Assembly (NCBI GenBank): GCA_964019335.1
Contig: OZ025650.1
Span: 757,001 to 821,000, forward strand
Direction: 5' to 3'
Length of the DNA: 64,000 bases
From: Diplonema japonicum
Taxonomy: Eukaryota; Euglenozoa; Diplonemea; Diplonemida; Diplonemidae
The notes under the pieces are model-generated. The model had not been told where the DNA came from and did not search any database. It saw only the letters and a list, made by a program, of their open reading frames with translations. This document shows, piece after piece, positions 40,665 to 51,954 of the stretch. Numbering within the stretch: position 1 is the first letter of the stretch; each line of letters begins with the position of its first letter. Both the position numbers and the translations under genes were made by a program.

Positions 40665-41856
40665 ATGGCACACTACATAAACCTTCCAGAGGGTGCGTTG
40701 TACCCAAAGCACGCTGTGGAGTCAAAAGAAGACATTACAGTGACAGCAGTTTGCGACAACGGACTGGGTGACAGGTTTGGGAGTCTGTATTCGGCGGTGG
40801 TGTTGGCGCATCAGTTAAAAGCGAAACTCCACATCATCTGGAACGTGAACAACGAGTGCCAAGCAAGGCTGTCCGTTCTCTTGAGCTTCACAGGCACTTC
40901 CTCCAGCGTTACCAATGTGTCTGTCAGCGACAACCTCGAGACTAGAATGTACGGCAAGGCAGCTGACTTTGATGCCATCCTCACCCTGAAGCATCATTTC
41001 TCTACTGGCCATCTCGTTGGTGCCAATCTAGGCAGCCCGACGCCCCCTGCAAGCAACGAGCAATGGCTCTGTGGTGAAGTGCGTAAAGTGCCATTGGGTG
41101 CGAGTAGTCAGGTTTTGTCATGCACAAGACAGGCAGAGGTATGTGTTCTTACGTTTTGATGATTTTCTTCTTCACAGGAAAGGGTTACGATCACATATAC
41201 TGCACCACATTGACAGGCTGGCACAGGGGTTAAACCTGAAGATGGTACGCTTTTTTTTCTCGGCGGGAAAAAAAAAAAAAAAAAAAAATCCCTTTTAGGT
41301 CACCGCGGCACTGGCGCACCACAACTTCAAGATCAACCCACAGATCATGGCGAGGGTTAACATGTTCACGGAAAGACATAAGATTACCCCAAAGACCACG
41401 GTGGGAGTGCATCTGAGGGGAACGGACGCGAGGATTCCTTTGAGGATGCCTGCTGTGATCATCGATGTGAGGATCAGGTTCGGCACAAGAACGTTTTTCG
41501 TGTGTTCGGATGATAAGGAAGCAGAGCTGACGTTCCTTTCAGCGTTTGTAGGGAGGGCTGTGAACAACACGATGAAGACGCACTACCCTGGGAAGAAGAA
41601 CGAATCAATTGGATTCAGGAACCAGGGGAAGCCTGGAGCAGAGCGCTTCAATGTAGTTAGAGATGAACCCTCCGTGGTGGACGCGCTCACTGACATGGCT
41701 ATCCTCTCTCGCACAGAGCGACCAATCATCGATGGTGTGCTTCGTGATTCCTCTTTCGGGAAGATTTCAACAACGCTCTGCGTCGTACGCTTGTCATGCG
41801 ACGAAGAACTCGCAAAGGTTGCGGAATCTGTCCCTGCTGCTGCACGTCCTGGATAG
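40665..41856 (+). CDS. Fucosyltransferase-like glycosyltransferase (GT-B type), tentative
   Basis: Exons 40665-41073, 41108-41138, 41178-41244 and 41299-41856 (introns of 34, 39 and 54 nt) join in frame to 354 residues. The N-terminal segment NGLGDRFGSLYSAVVLAHQ with LHIIWNVNNEC and the later VGVHLRGTDAR look like nucleotide-sugar transferases of the alpha-1,6-fucosyltransferase/NodZ type, where the HxRGTD segment binds GDP-fucose. The start is uncertain, since the frame is open back to 40530 without an ATG. No signal anchor is seen. It directly follows the EEP pseudogene, so it could be part of the same decayed locus, but its own frame is intact after splicing. Confidence 0.55.
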
Positions 41857-42380
41857 GGGGGGTTTTTTTTCTGTCACAAAATTGTATCTTTCAAAAAAAA
41901 TTTTTTTATGCAGAGATTTGACTTGTACAGAGCAGAAAAACCATTACTTCTTTTTATAGTAATTTGTATCTCAGACCTTACAGATAACAAGAATCTAAAA
42001 GGTAATTTTAAAGAGCCCGCTTTTTTTTTTTTCTAGCACCCACCCGCACACCGAAATTTATCAATTTTTTTAGCTTTTTTTTTACGATGAGCACCTATCC
42101 GCACCGAAATTTGAAAAATTTTCTTTTCTTACAGCAGGAAGAAAGGGGGGGGGGAGAAAACTCTTGCTCACAGAATTTTTAAAGTTAGGATGATTTTGCT
42201 TAGAAAAAAAAAAAAAAAAAAAAAAACGAGGAAAGACTTATGAGGAAAAGAAAGAGTGAAACAAAAAAAAAACCTAGCTTAAGAAAAGAAATTTCCATTT
42301 TCTTAACCCCCCCCCCCCCCATTCGTTCCCTGTTAAAAACCTAAACGGGAAAGGAAGAGAAATAAGAAAAAAAAAGAAAG
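41857..42380 (+). other. Non-coding spacer
   Basis: T-, A-, G- and C-runs; two similar stretches at 42040-42060 and 42092-42115 contain CACCnnnnCGCACACCGAAATTT-like sequence. No ORF or RNA gene is supported. Confidence 0.6.
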
Positions 42381-42659
42381 ATGTCAGACACGCCACAAAC
42401 TTCAGGAAACAAAGTTTCCTTCAAAATTATATTAACCTCTGACAAGAAGCAGCCGTACAAGGTAGTGTCGGTTCCTGAGGAGGCCCCCTTCACGGCGGTC
42501 TTGCGGTTTGCAGCGAAGCAGTTCGGGATCGACAACGCAGATAGCATGGCGGCAACTACTAAGGATGGAACCGGGATCAACCCCGCACAGAACAGCGGTC
42601 TTGTGTTCATGAAATACGGCCAGGAAATACGATTGATCCCAAGAGACAAGGTGGGATGA
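42381..42659 (+). CDS. UFM1: Ubiquitin-fold modifier 1 (UFM1)
   Basis: 92 residues, single exon. Strong match to UFM1: [58 protein letters not shown]1 is conjugated to ribosomes at the ER and other targets through UBA5, UFC1 and UFL1, using its C-terminal Gly. In animals the precursor ends VGSC and must be trimmed. Here the gene stops directly after V91-G92, so the mature end is encoded and no processing is needed for first use. Confidence 0.95.
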   Translation: MSDTPQTSGNKVSFKIILTSDKKQPYKVVSVPEEAPFTAVLRFAAKQFGIDNADSMAATTKDGTGINPAQNSGLVFMKYGQEIRLIPRDKVG

Positions 42660-42770
42660 GGAAATCTATTTTTTCTTCCCCCCCCCCCCGTACTTTGCCC
42701 GTACTTTTTCAACAGTCTCCCCTGATTTCCTTTTAACTTTCTTTCCTTCCCACCCGAGAGAGAAAAAAAA

Positions 42771-42788
42771 ATGAAACGGGCACGATGA
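42771..42788 (+). promoter_or_regulatory. Upstream ORF overlapping a start codon
   Basis: ATG AAA CGG GCA CGA TGA: a five-codon uORF right after an A-run. Its stop overlaps the start of the next gene (ATGA at 42785-42788). It could limit or couple translation of that gene. Confidence 0.4.
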
Positions 42789-43456
42789 GTCCTCCAAATA
42801 CCAAAATAGCTGTGTTCCTATTTGTTGTTCATGCGTTACAGGAAGCAACATGCCTCCTAACGGTCCCGTGTGTTGCTGAGCAGGTTAATGGGACAGAATG
42901 GATGGAAGACCCTTGGGTGCCCAAGTGTGAGAATGGTGCGTGGGAGTCAGTACAGTGCAGCTTGGATAAGGAATGGTGTTGGTGTGTAAACACACAAGGA
43001 GAGGTTGAAAAGGGAAGCCAGTTACAAAACTCAGAAAGCGCCCCCGATTGCGGAGGGGACCCCGACACGGGTGTGGCCATCTTTGTCATCATCGGTGTGA
43101 TGATAGTGGTGTCTTTTGCCATTACCTTGTTCTGCCTCGTGAAGCGGTCACACATTCAGGCCGCGCATATTAATGAGGTATTGGTGGACGAGGACTCGAT
43201 GCAGTCTTACTCTCCTTCTTATGTTAACGACTCGTTCACAGCACCTACCATCCAAGAGACGCCTCAGCAACCCCTTGCCACTAACCCTCCTACTCCTCCC
43301 ATTCCAAAAATACCTGCCTGTTTCCTCCCCTCCCCTCTCGTTCCCATTGCTGCTATTGCAAGCACCACCCCTCGTGGTGTAGCAGCCACCACCCCGAGGG
43401 GCACCTCACTGACTCAGACATCAAGTTCGGCTACGAACCAGAGATTGATTGGATGA
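42785..43456 (+). CDS. Membrane protein with thyroglobulin type-1 domain
   Basis: 223 residues. A signal peptide (about 1-23) is followed by one thyroglobulin type-1 domain (about 29-90), with Cys spacing C...W.PKC.NG.W..VQC, the signature CWCV, then C. One membrane segment (about 97-121, VAIFVIIGVMIVVSFAITLFCLV) and a Pro/Thr-rich cytoplasmic tail complete it. Thyroglobulin-1 domains often inhibit papain-like proteases, which are encoded in this window at 250. A functional link is speculation. This domain is best known from animals, so its presence in a protist-like genome is notable. Confidence 0.8.
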   Translation: MSPPNTKIAVFLFVVHALQEATCLLTVPCVAEQVNGTEWMEDPWVPKCENGAWESVQCSLDKEWCWCVNTQGEVEKGSQLQNSESAPDCGGDPDTGVAIFVIIGVMIVVSFAITLFCLVKRSHIQAAHINEVLVDEDSMQSYSPSYVNDSFTAPTIQETPQQPLATNPPTPPIPKIPACFLPSPLVPIAAIASTTPRGVAATTPRGTSLTQTSSSATNQRLIG

Positions 43457-44622
43457 AGGAGGTCAAAAATGTGTGTGTGGGGGGGGGGGGGGGGGGGGAG
43501 TGTTTTCTGTTGCGTATTAGTATTAAATGCAAATAAAGAAAAGGAAAAAAAAAAAAAAAAAGGAATGCAATGATAAGAGTGCACACAGCATTGTAAGCTT
43601 TATCGGGGTTTATTCAATATCCTCCTTCAAAAACCCCACGGGAAAAGGAAAAAAAAGAGGGCAAAGAAGAAAATATCAGTGCTGTTAGCCTCATAAGGAC
43701 AGTTCGCCTAAAGCGGGGGGGGGGGGGGGGGATGATTTAGAAACTCATGCCTTGGTCCCTAACTTCGCAAGTTGCACCCAACATGTGGTTTATTTAATAC
43801 TTTTTGTAGTATTCATCCGTAAGGTTATGCTTCCTTTACCCCTTTAACCCCTTTTAAAAGTTTTATTGGCAGAAGTATTTGAAAAAGGGCAAACCGCCGT
43901 GTGTTGAATTGTGGATATGAGGCTTGAGATCTGGCCTTAACAATGGACCTCAGTCAAACGCAAAAAGATTTTTTTTTTTTTTTTTTTTTTTTTGCACGTT
44001 ATGTTCGGTTCTTTATGTTCCCGCAACCCCCCTCATTCTTTTCCACTTTTCTCTTCTTTCCATTTTTTTTTTTTTAATGTCTCTCTTTTTTTTTCTATAT
44101 TGACATACACTTCTCTTTTGTTTCATTCCCATTCTGCTGCCCTTTCGCTATTTGTCACAAGTCTCGTGTCACTGGGAGAAAAGAAAAGAAGAAAAGGGAG
44201 GAGGGGGGGACACCAATCATTTTTTCTTCGTGAAGCACGATTGCTATCAAAAAGAATAATGAATGACGCAGATTAGAGGGACGGGCTTTGATTCCAAACG
44301 ACTGCAGTGTGTCGTGGGTTCTCTTACCATTACGAGGTGGTTTGTGAGCAAGGGGCGTATCTTTTTTTTTTTTTTTTTTTTTTTTTTTTGCCACGAAAAA
44401 AAAAAAAAAACACAGAAATAACGGAAAAAAAAAAAAAAAAAAAAACCATTCTTTATTATCCTTATTAGTTTCTTTCCCCCCCCTCCTTTTAAACTTCTAT
44501 TACATATCACTCAACAGGGGGGGCGGGGGAGGAGGGTGGTATAAAACACACACAAACCCCCCCTTTTTTTAATTCATTCCTTTTACCCCCCTTTTTTTGG
44601 TGTACTTTGATGTGCAACAAAA
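43457..44622 (+). other. Non-coding spacer with G-, A-, T-runs
   Basis: Contains G-runs at 43480-43498 and 43716-43730, A-runs near 43546 and 44395-44445, and T-runs near 43970 and 44362. No ORF with coding character on either strand, and no tRNA I could fold. Confidence 0.6.
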
Positions 44623-46176
44623 ATGTCTGATGAGCAGAGTATAAATACTGCAGAGGACCGACAAGGAGCCGTAGGCGCGGTCGTCTTGGCAGGGGTATCA
44701 ACCGTGTTTCATAGTGTGGGGACTGTATTTGTGTTTTGGTTGGGACATTTAAAATGGAGTTCGGGTCAATATTCTGAGTCTGCCTCTGTTGCAGCACCGG
44801 TACACGTTGCCAACCAAAGTGATGAGTTTACTGATTCTGCGTTAACAGGCGTGCAAATAATGTTTTGGCAATGCTTGTTGGAAGGAATATTTATGTCGGG
44901 TGTTGTGGGTGTACCGACCATGCTTGCGTACTTAGCACGCAAAGCAGAAGATACGCGTGCGGCTGAGATGTCTTCTGGGATACAGTTACAAGCAGCGGAG
45001 CTTACGCTTACAACCTCTTCAGGAGAGGAGAAGAGAAGGAACTCTGTCGACACACTGACATCCAATGAACTGAAAAATATTTTAGTAGGAGACGCTTGGT
45101 GTGATGTCGACGAAGATCAAATCTCAGCCGGGGAACACAGCCTGCCCCCTATGAGGCGGAGAAGGGTAACCTTTAATCACCGCATCGAGTATGACCCACC
45201 GCCACCCCCGCCGATCCCTTTTGAAAATATTACTTCCCGGTTAAAGAGAGAGACAAGACCTTCGCATAGAATGAGCACATCAGCTTTCATTGCAGCTGCT
45301 GTTCTAGTCTCCTCTACAGCAGTTCGACAGGTTATCCAAGAGAAGCAGAGAACTCCGATGCCAATCCAGCTCCCTCCTAAACGCGCTGCCTTTTTATGCA
45401 TCCTGTACGGGTTCGCACGGGCTGTTTCCGTACTCGGCAACTACATGGGCCTCGCGTCTGATCTTGGGCTTTGTTCCGTTGCTATTTTATTTTCTTCGAC
45501 ACCTATGTTCTCGATGGTGCTGCGGGTGGCGTTGCTCGGGGAGTCGTTCACAGCCTCGCATCTTCCTGGGGTGATTCTCATGCTTGTCGGCTGTGCTATG
45601 GTGGTCATGAACTCTCCTGCCTTCACCTCCTTCGTCGTGCTTATCATGGGCGGGCTCGGCGGTGCTGTGGCTCACTTTTTCCACAATGTGATCCGTACCC
45701 AGGTGCATCCGTACTTCATCGCTGTGTCGATGACGGTGGCTGGGTGTTTGAGTTGCGGGATTGTGTTGTTGGCACAAGGTGCAGGCTCACCTTCGGGAGA
45801 GCAATGGGGTTACATTATGGGGCTTTGCGTCTGTTGTTTGCTTTCAGACACCACGCAGGCAGCAGGGTCGCCTGAGAGCCCTCATGTCCCAGCCGGGTTC
45901 GCTCGTGCCTTGGCCATTGCCCTTGCGCTTGGGTTGCAAACAGTTGTCATCGACCAGCCCCCTGCAACCCCCACCTCTTTAGCTGCGATATTCACCTTCT
46001 CCGCCACCATCTTGCTCGAAGTCAAGCGGATGTCCACGGTGTACCTTCCCTACCTCCCGCTCTCAACAGTCCCTATTGACGAGCCACCTGAGCTTCCCGA
46101 CACACCGCCGGAACCTCGACCTCCTACACCGCCTCCCCCACGAGTGAGACGGTCTGCACGCGCTCTTGAAGTTTGA
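44623..46176 (+). CDS. DMT-superfamily (EamA-like) transporter
   Basis: 517 residues with about ten hydrophobic segments. The core LCSVAILFSSTPMFSMVLRV with LLGESFTASHLPGVILMLVG is the EamA/drug-metabolite transporter half-repeat, followed by MNSPAFTSFVVLIMGG and AHFFHNVIRT. A 140-residue hydrophilic loop (about 100-235, Ser/Glu/Arg-rich) interrupts the N-terminal half. The C-terminus is Pro-rich and basic (PPEPRPPTPPPP). Members carry nucleotide sugars, phosphorylated metabolites or amino acids across Golgi, plastid or plasma membranes. The substrate cannot be inferred. Confidence 0.75.
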   Translation: MSDEQSINTAEDRQGAVGAVVLAGVSTVFHSVGTVFVFWLGHLKWSSGQYSESASVAAPVHVANQSDEFTDSALTGVQIMFWQCLLEGIFMSGVVGVPTMLAYLARKAEDTRAAEMSSGIQLQAAELTLTTSSGEEKRRNSVDTLTSNELKNILVGDAWCDVDEDQISAGEHSLPPMRRRRVTFNHRIEYDPPPPPPIPFENITSRLKRETRPSHRMSTSAFIAAAVLVSSTAVRQVIQEKQRTPMPIQLPPKRAAFLCILYGFARAVSVLGNYMGLASDLGLCSVAILFSSTPMFSMVLRVALLGESFTASHLPGVILMLVGCAMVVMNSPAFTSFVVLIMGGLGGAVAHFFHNVIRTQVHPYFIAVSMTVAGCLSCGIVLLAQGAGSPSGEQWGYIMGLCVCCLLSDTTQAAGSPESPHVPAGFARALAIALALGLQTVVIDQPPATPTSLAAIFTFSATILLEVKRMSTVYLPYLPLSTVPIDEPPELPDTPPEPRPPTPPPPRVRRSARALEV

Positions 46177-46982
46177 GCGTTTCTCCCTATTCCCGGGAAA
46201 GAAAAACAAAAAGAAGAAGAAGAAAAAAACGGAAGAAAATTGAGAACACAGAAAAAAAAAAAAAAAAAGAAAGAAAAATTATACTGATATGTTCCTGTTT
46301 GTTCGGTCCCCCCCTCCTCTCCCCCCCCCCCCCCCCCCCCCCCTTCTGCTTCTCCCCCCTCCTCCAAGGCGCGGTGTGCATGCGGGTCGGGTTTTACGCT
46401 TGCGAGTCGTGCTCGTATCCATCCGTGCTTTGCCGTTATTCTAGTAAGTGATGAGTACAATACAAGTGATAGACAAAACGTGGCTCAGAGATGCTTGACA
46501 TGAGTGCCCGGTTCCTTTTGATTAAGACTAAATGAGAACGAGTGAGATCCGACTCGTATGCACAGGTCTGGGGATTGAAAGATTGCGCCAGTGGCTTTTT
46601 TTCCATACATGAAACCATTAAAGCAGGTTGTTCCGTGGTGGCTGTCTCATAGTCTGAATTGTGCTGTGGGATGACAAGGAGTCGGAACTGGTATTCCGAA
46701 CTCCGGTCCGCCCGGAGGAGATTCAGGGGGGGAAAAAAAACCAAAATCACGTGCTCTTTTTACCCCCTCCCCTATCCCCTTCACCCTTTTAAAAAAGAAT
46801 TCTCATACACAGCCACCCCACCACCACACGCCACTGCCCCGACCCCTCCTCCCCATATTCCCCGTGCTTCCCCTTTTCAAAAAAGATATTTATGATGTTT
46901 TTTTTATACTTCATTTCCCATTTACTTGTTAATACCTGACACTACTACTATTCAAAAAAGGGCGAAGGAAAAAAAAAAAAAA
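46177..46982 (+). other. Non-coding spacer
   Basis: A C-run at 46320-46344, A-runs and a unique-looking central part (46380-46730) without a convincing ORF. A GTGATGA and a later CTGA resemble C/D boxes, but no terminal stem joins them. Confidence 0.55.
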
Positions 46983-48724
46983 ATGCCGGCACGAGGACGT
47001 GGTAGAGGAAGGGGGCGGGGGAGGGGAGGGGTCGGGGCAGCCACGAGAAGCGTTGTAAAAAAGTGGAAGGAAGAGATTGTTAAAGAGAGCAGCAGCAGCT
47101 GTACAGAGGAGGAGGACGAAGCAATGCGGATAGAATCGGAAACGGAAACAGAGACGGAGACGGAAAGCGATACTGAGAGTGAATTCCAGGACAATGCGGG
47201 TTTTGACGCGCAGAATGTAAAGGGACACGGGAAAGGCAAAAAAGGCTCAGGTAAGAAAGGTTTCGGAAAAGGTGTGAAAAGTGTGCCTTTCACCCCTTAC
47301 CCTGGTGGTGGGTTCGGTGGATTCGGCAGTGGCTTTGCGATGCATCCACAGCACTCAGGTTCTGTCGATCTTCCCGACTGGCTTCAAGAGGAACCTGATG
47401 TAGATTGGGCAAAGCTCGTCTCAGCAGTTTCTGAAATCGACCAGTACTACAAAGATCAAAAGCTCACCGACGACCTCCAAGGAGCATGTCAGAAACTAAG
47501 AGAACACGACCCCATCTCGCAGACGACGAAAGATCTCCTCCTAGCATGCTACCACCACATCCTCAAAGAATTTTCTAAAGAAGGATACAGACTCCTCTAC
47601 GGGAGCCAGCCTCATGAACTCGCGCATTTCCACATCCAACCAGGGCAGCCTGTCCCATCTTACTATGCAAACGTGCAAGACGGCTCGATTTACGAAAGGA
47701 AACTTCTTTCACTACTTGGTTTGCGGAATTTAGTAGGAGTTGGAACACGGGTGTTTTCTGATCTGCACGAGAAGTTGTTCACTTCCGACCCTGGTGCATA
47801 CAGCAGGGGGAAGGGCGTGTCGCTCATGAGGGAAATGACAGGAAACGCAGTGGACTTGGACACGTGCGTGCTGCGCTGCAGCGACGGAGCTGTCATCAAG
47901 ACGATTAACGTGATGAACGAAAGAGTGGGCTTGGAGCCCTTCTCAAACGTCCAGGAGTTTGGGAACTCACAACAGGCGAAGGAGATGGCCGTCCAAGCGG
48001 CCAAACCGTTGTTGGTTACTTTCTGCGAAGCGTTGAAACTGGACTCCAAGACTAAAAAAAAGCGCAGAGCTGACCCAAAGTCCCTCTCCACGAAGAAGAT
48101 CCCCGTCGCAACTCACAACGCCGACAGAGGCAAGCACCCTCTATGGCAATACATCAATGTGGGCCAGAACTCCTACCACGCTAATGTGCCGAACCTCCCT
48201 GACGTCATCGGCTCCCTTCTCCTCGCCCCCCTGCACCTTGCCTCTGCGTATGCCACCGTGATGCTCCGTACGGATCGCAAGGAGACACTCATCACGGACT
48301 TCTTCGAAGACTGTGTCATCGACGCTTGCTTCAACCTGAAATGGAAAGCCATCGAAGAGTTCCACCGTGTGCTGTCGTCCCTCAATACTATCGGCACCTA
48401 TCTCTCGAATCTCGAGAAGGAGCACCAGGTACCCGGGAGGGGAAAAAGAATGAAAAAAAAGAATGCTCTAATGTTCCAATCATATGAACTCACAGAAACT
48501 TTTCGCCAAGATACTAGACGACACCACCCTCACGGAGGACCAGCAGACCACAGCGGAGATCGATGCACTTTGGAACCTGGCCGTCGGGCACCACGCCCGT
48601 GATGCGCGTACAAACACCACCAGGGCTGTCAACAAGTATGGTCAACAAGTATGGGGAGGAAGAACAATCCTTTTTCAGGGGCGACGTTGCTTCCTGGGTG
48701 GCCGACCCTTCTGATGTCCTGTGA
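46983..48724 (+). CDS. RG-rich protein with conserved-looking alpha-helical domain, unknown
   Basis: Exons 46983-48428, 48496-48635 and 48679-48724 give 543 residues. The N-terminus is an RG repeat (RGRGRGRGRGRGG), typical of RNA-binding or methylated proteins, then an acidic TE-repeat, a Gly/Lys/Phe stretch and a helical domain (about 130-530). No known domain is recognised in the latter. The last intron has two donor copies in a 13-bp tandem repeat (GTCAACAAGTATG twice). The first donor gives the ending VADPSDVL-stop used here, the second a longer alternative tail. Role unknown, probably RNA-related. Confidence 0.65.
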
Positions 48725-48864
48725 CTACCTACTGATGACACTGACTAGCACCTTATTGGGGCCTCTTAGAGAGGGGCCTCTTACTCTTATTTATATTTTG
48801 TGTCGGAGTTGTTAAAGATAGCAAACAAGACGACAGGAAGGAAAAAGAAAGAAGAAACAAAAGA

Positions 48865-49491
48865 ATGTCACAGACCGGTGTCGTGAAGAGCTGGAGGGGT
48901 GCCTACGGGTTTGCCGAGGTTGCTGAAGGCCCCCTCGTGTGGATCCACACGGACGAGATCGACGGCGGGAGGCTGAGGGTGGGGCTCACCGTTAACTTTG
49001 ACATCGAGGAGGTGGAGGGACACGAGGGGAGGGTGAAGGGGACAAACGTCTCTGGTGAGGCTGTCCTTGCCAAGGGCGTGAAGCTGGTGTGTTCAACAAA
49101 ACAACAACAAAACACACAACCCACAGTCCGACGAGGAGATGGAGAAGGAGAAGGAGAGGCTGAACAGCCTGAGGGAGGAGAAGAAGGAGAAGCTCCAGGA
49201 GGAGTTCGCACCCGTGTGGGACATGGTGAAGGACCTTGGCAGGAGCCAAAAGTATGTTTCTTTGTTCAAGGCACACCACACAATCCCACCATCAGGATGC
49301 ACCTTGTGAAGCAGCTTGCGAAGGAGCTGGATGTGAACGTGAACAGGCCCGATGAGAAGAGGGCTGACCCCACTCAGAGGAACGGGAAGACCTACACGAA
49401 GGAGGAATTCATGGCCTTCTACGGGAAGAAGGACGGCAACAGGATGTGGAACGCCGCCAAGGGTGGGAAGGGCAGGAGGCCCAGGAAGTGA
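48865..49491 (+). CDS. Cold-shock-domain protein, copy 1 (type A)
   Basis: Exons 48865-49086, 49127-49251 and 49296-49491 (introns 40 and 44 nt) give 180 residues. Residues 1-74 are a cold-shock domain: GVVKSWRGAYGFAEV (RNP1-like), LVWIHTDEI (RNP2-like), GGRLRVGLTVNFD and NVSG. Next comes a charged coiled coil (75-116, DEEMEKEKERLNSLREEK), then the FYG motif (about 149-170: YTKEEFMAFYGKKDG, F157-Y-G159, then MWNAA) and a basic tail. A read-through without splicing is also open for 208 codons, but the middle would be meaningless, and other copies carry indels there. Probably a single-stranded nucleic-acid-binding protein. First of seven tandem copies. Confidence 0.88.
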   Translation: MSQTGVVKSWRGAYGFAEVAEGPLVWIHTDEIDGGRLRVGLTVNFDIEEVEGHEGRVKGTNVSGEAVLAKGVKLVCSTKQQQNTQPTVRRGDGEGEGEAEQPEGGEEGEAPGGVRTRVGHGEGPWQEPKVCFFVQGTPHNPTIRMHLVKQLAKELDVNVNRPDEKRADPTQRNGKTYTKEEFMAFYGKKDGNRMWNAAKGGKGRRPRK

Positions 49492-50376
<885 letters not shown>

Positions 50377-51046
50377 ATGTCACAGACCGGTGTCGTGAAG
50401 AGCTGGAGGGGTGCCTACGGGTTTGCCGAGGTTGCTGAAGGTCCCCTCGTGTGGATCCACACGGACGAGATCGACGGCGGGAGGCTGAGAGTGGGGCTCA
50501 CCGTTAACTTTGACATCGAGGAGGTGGAGGGACACGAGGGGAGGGTGAAGGGGACAAACGTCTCTGGTGAGGCTGTCCTTGCCAAGGGCGTGAAGCTGGT
50601 GTGTTCAACAAAACAACAACAAACACACAACCCACAGTCCGACGAGGAGATGGAGAAGGAGAAGGAGAGGCTGAACAGCCTGAGGGAGGAGAAGAAGGAG
50701 AAGCTCCAGGAGGAGTTCGCACCCGTGTGGGACATGGTGAAGGACCTTGGCAGGAACAACAAGTATGGACTATTCTATTCTTTACGTCGCTCCATCATTT
50801 TACACCACCCACAGGATGCACCTTCTGAGAGAGCTTGCGAAGGAGCTGAAGATGATGGACAGCATTGACTTCAAGAACGGGAAGAGCTCCGAGAAGAGGG
50901 CTGATCCCACTCAGAGGAACGGGAAGACCTACACGAAGGAGGAATTCATGGCCTTCTACGGGAAGAAGGACGGCGACAGGATGTGGAGCGCCGCCAAGGG
51001 CTCTGGTGGCAAGAGGAGGGTGAGGAGGAACAACAAGAAAGAGTAA
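50377..51046 (+). CDS. Cold-shock-domain protein, copy 2 (type B)
   Basis: Exons 50377-50598, 50638-50762 and 50815-51046 give 192 residues. Exons 1 and 2 encode the same cold-shock domain and coiled coil as copy 1 (identical protein over about 112 residues, ending GRNNK instead of GRSQK). Exon 3 differs: MHLLRELAKELKMMDSIDF, then the shared RADPTQRNGKTYTKEEFMAFYG and a more basic tail (GKRRVRRNNKKE). The second intron (52 nt) is unlike that of type A. This is the pattern expected after gene conversion or exon exchange. Same protein as copy 6. Confidence 0.88.
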
Positions 51047-51430
51047 GATCTGTAGACATGTGATGCAAAAAAAGAAAAAGAAAGAGAGCCAAATATGAAA
51101 AGTGTGTACTTAATACGAAGATTGTTCACCCTCTCTTTTATTTTGTTTCAATTTCTTTTTTTTTTTCCTTTTTTTTTTGAAACTTCCTTTCGTCGCTCGA
51201 ACGGGGTGCAGACGTTACGTGCCGGTTTCCAACCTAACAACCAGCAGCAATGAATTTACAAACGTTCTCCCTTTTTCACGTTTATTTTGTTGTTTTCCCT
51301 TTCCCCCCTTTTCTTTTTATTCTTCTGTTCACAGTGGGTCGTTGCTAACACTTCTCACCAAATTAGTGATTCTTTTTGAACCGTCCCCTTTTATTTTAAA
51401 TCCTCCGTTTTCATTCTGGTTTCTTTCTTT

Positions 51431-51466
<36 letters not shown>

Positions 51467-51697
51467 ACGAGAAAACCTCTTTCTCACCGCTTTTCAATGT
51501 TATCGCCAATCATCGTCAAATGCCGTTTTCCTCCACTGAGCCGCTTTTTGTCCCTTGTCATCTCCCCCGACATTGTTGAATAGGCACATTTCATAGCATT
51601 CGTTCCTGTAAAATTACGCGGCCCTCCGACCGCTTTGAGGGAAAGAAAATACAAGAACATCTCAGCATCCACAAAAAAAAAGAAAAAAAAAACAGAA
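51047..51697 (+). other. Non-coding spacer
   Basis: T/C-rich with a 33-base T-run near 51430-51462. No ORF supported. It ends in an A-rich leader before copy 3. Confidence 0.6.
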
Positions 51698-51922
51698 ATG
51701 TCGCTGTCAGGTGTTGCTAAGAACTGGAAGGGGCCCTTCGGACTTGTGGAAATGGCCGACAGCACTGTTGTGCGTGTCGAGACGGAGACCATTGACGGCG
51801 GCAGGCTGAGGGTGGGGTACCCTGTCACCTTCGACCTGAAAGAGGACAGCAAAAAACCCATTGGTATCAACGTCACTGGTGAGGCCGTCCTGGCGAAGGG
51901 GACTGTGCTGGTATGTGGAGGG

Positions 51923-51954
<32 letters not shown>

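Noticed and set aside
44270-44370. Possible tRNA on the minus strand
   Set aside because: A D-arm-like GTAATGGTAAGAG and a GTCG stem are present, but no T arm or acceptor stem can be paired.
46447-46655. Possible C/D snoRNA (GTGATGA and CTGA boxes)
   Set aside because: The flanks of the boxes do not pair, and the spacing is long. Such short boxes are expected by chance.
48865-49491. A continuous 208-codon frame through copy 1 without splicing
   Set aside because: The middle part is low-complexity and is broken by indels in the other copies. GT-AG introns at fixed positions give a coiled coil and the FYG motif in all seven copies.
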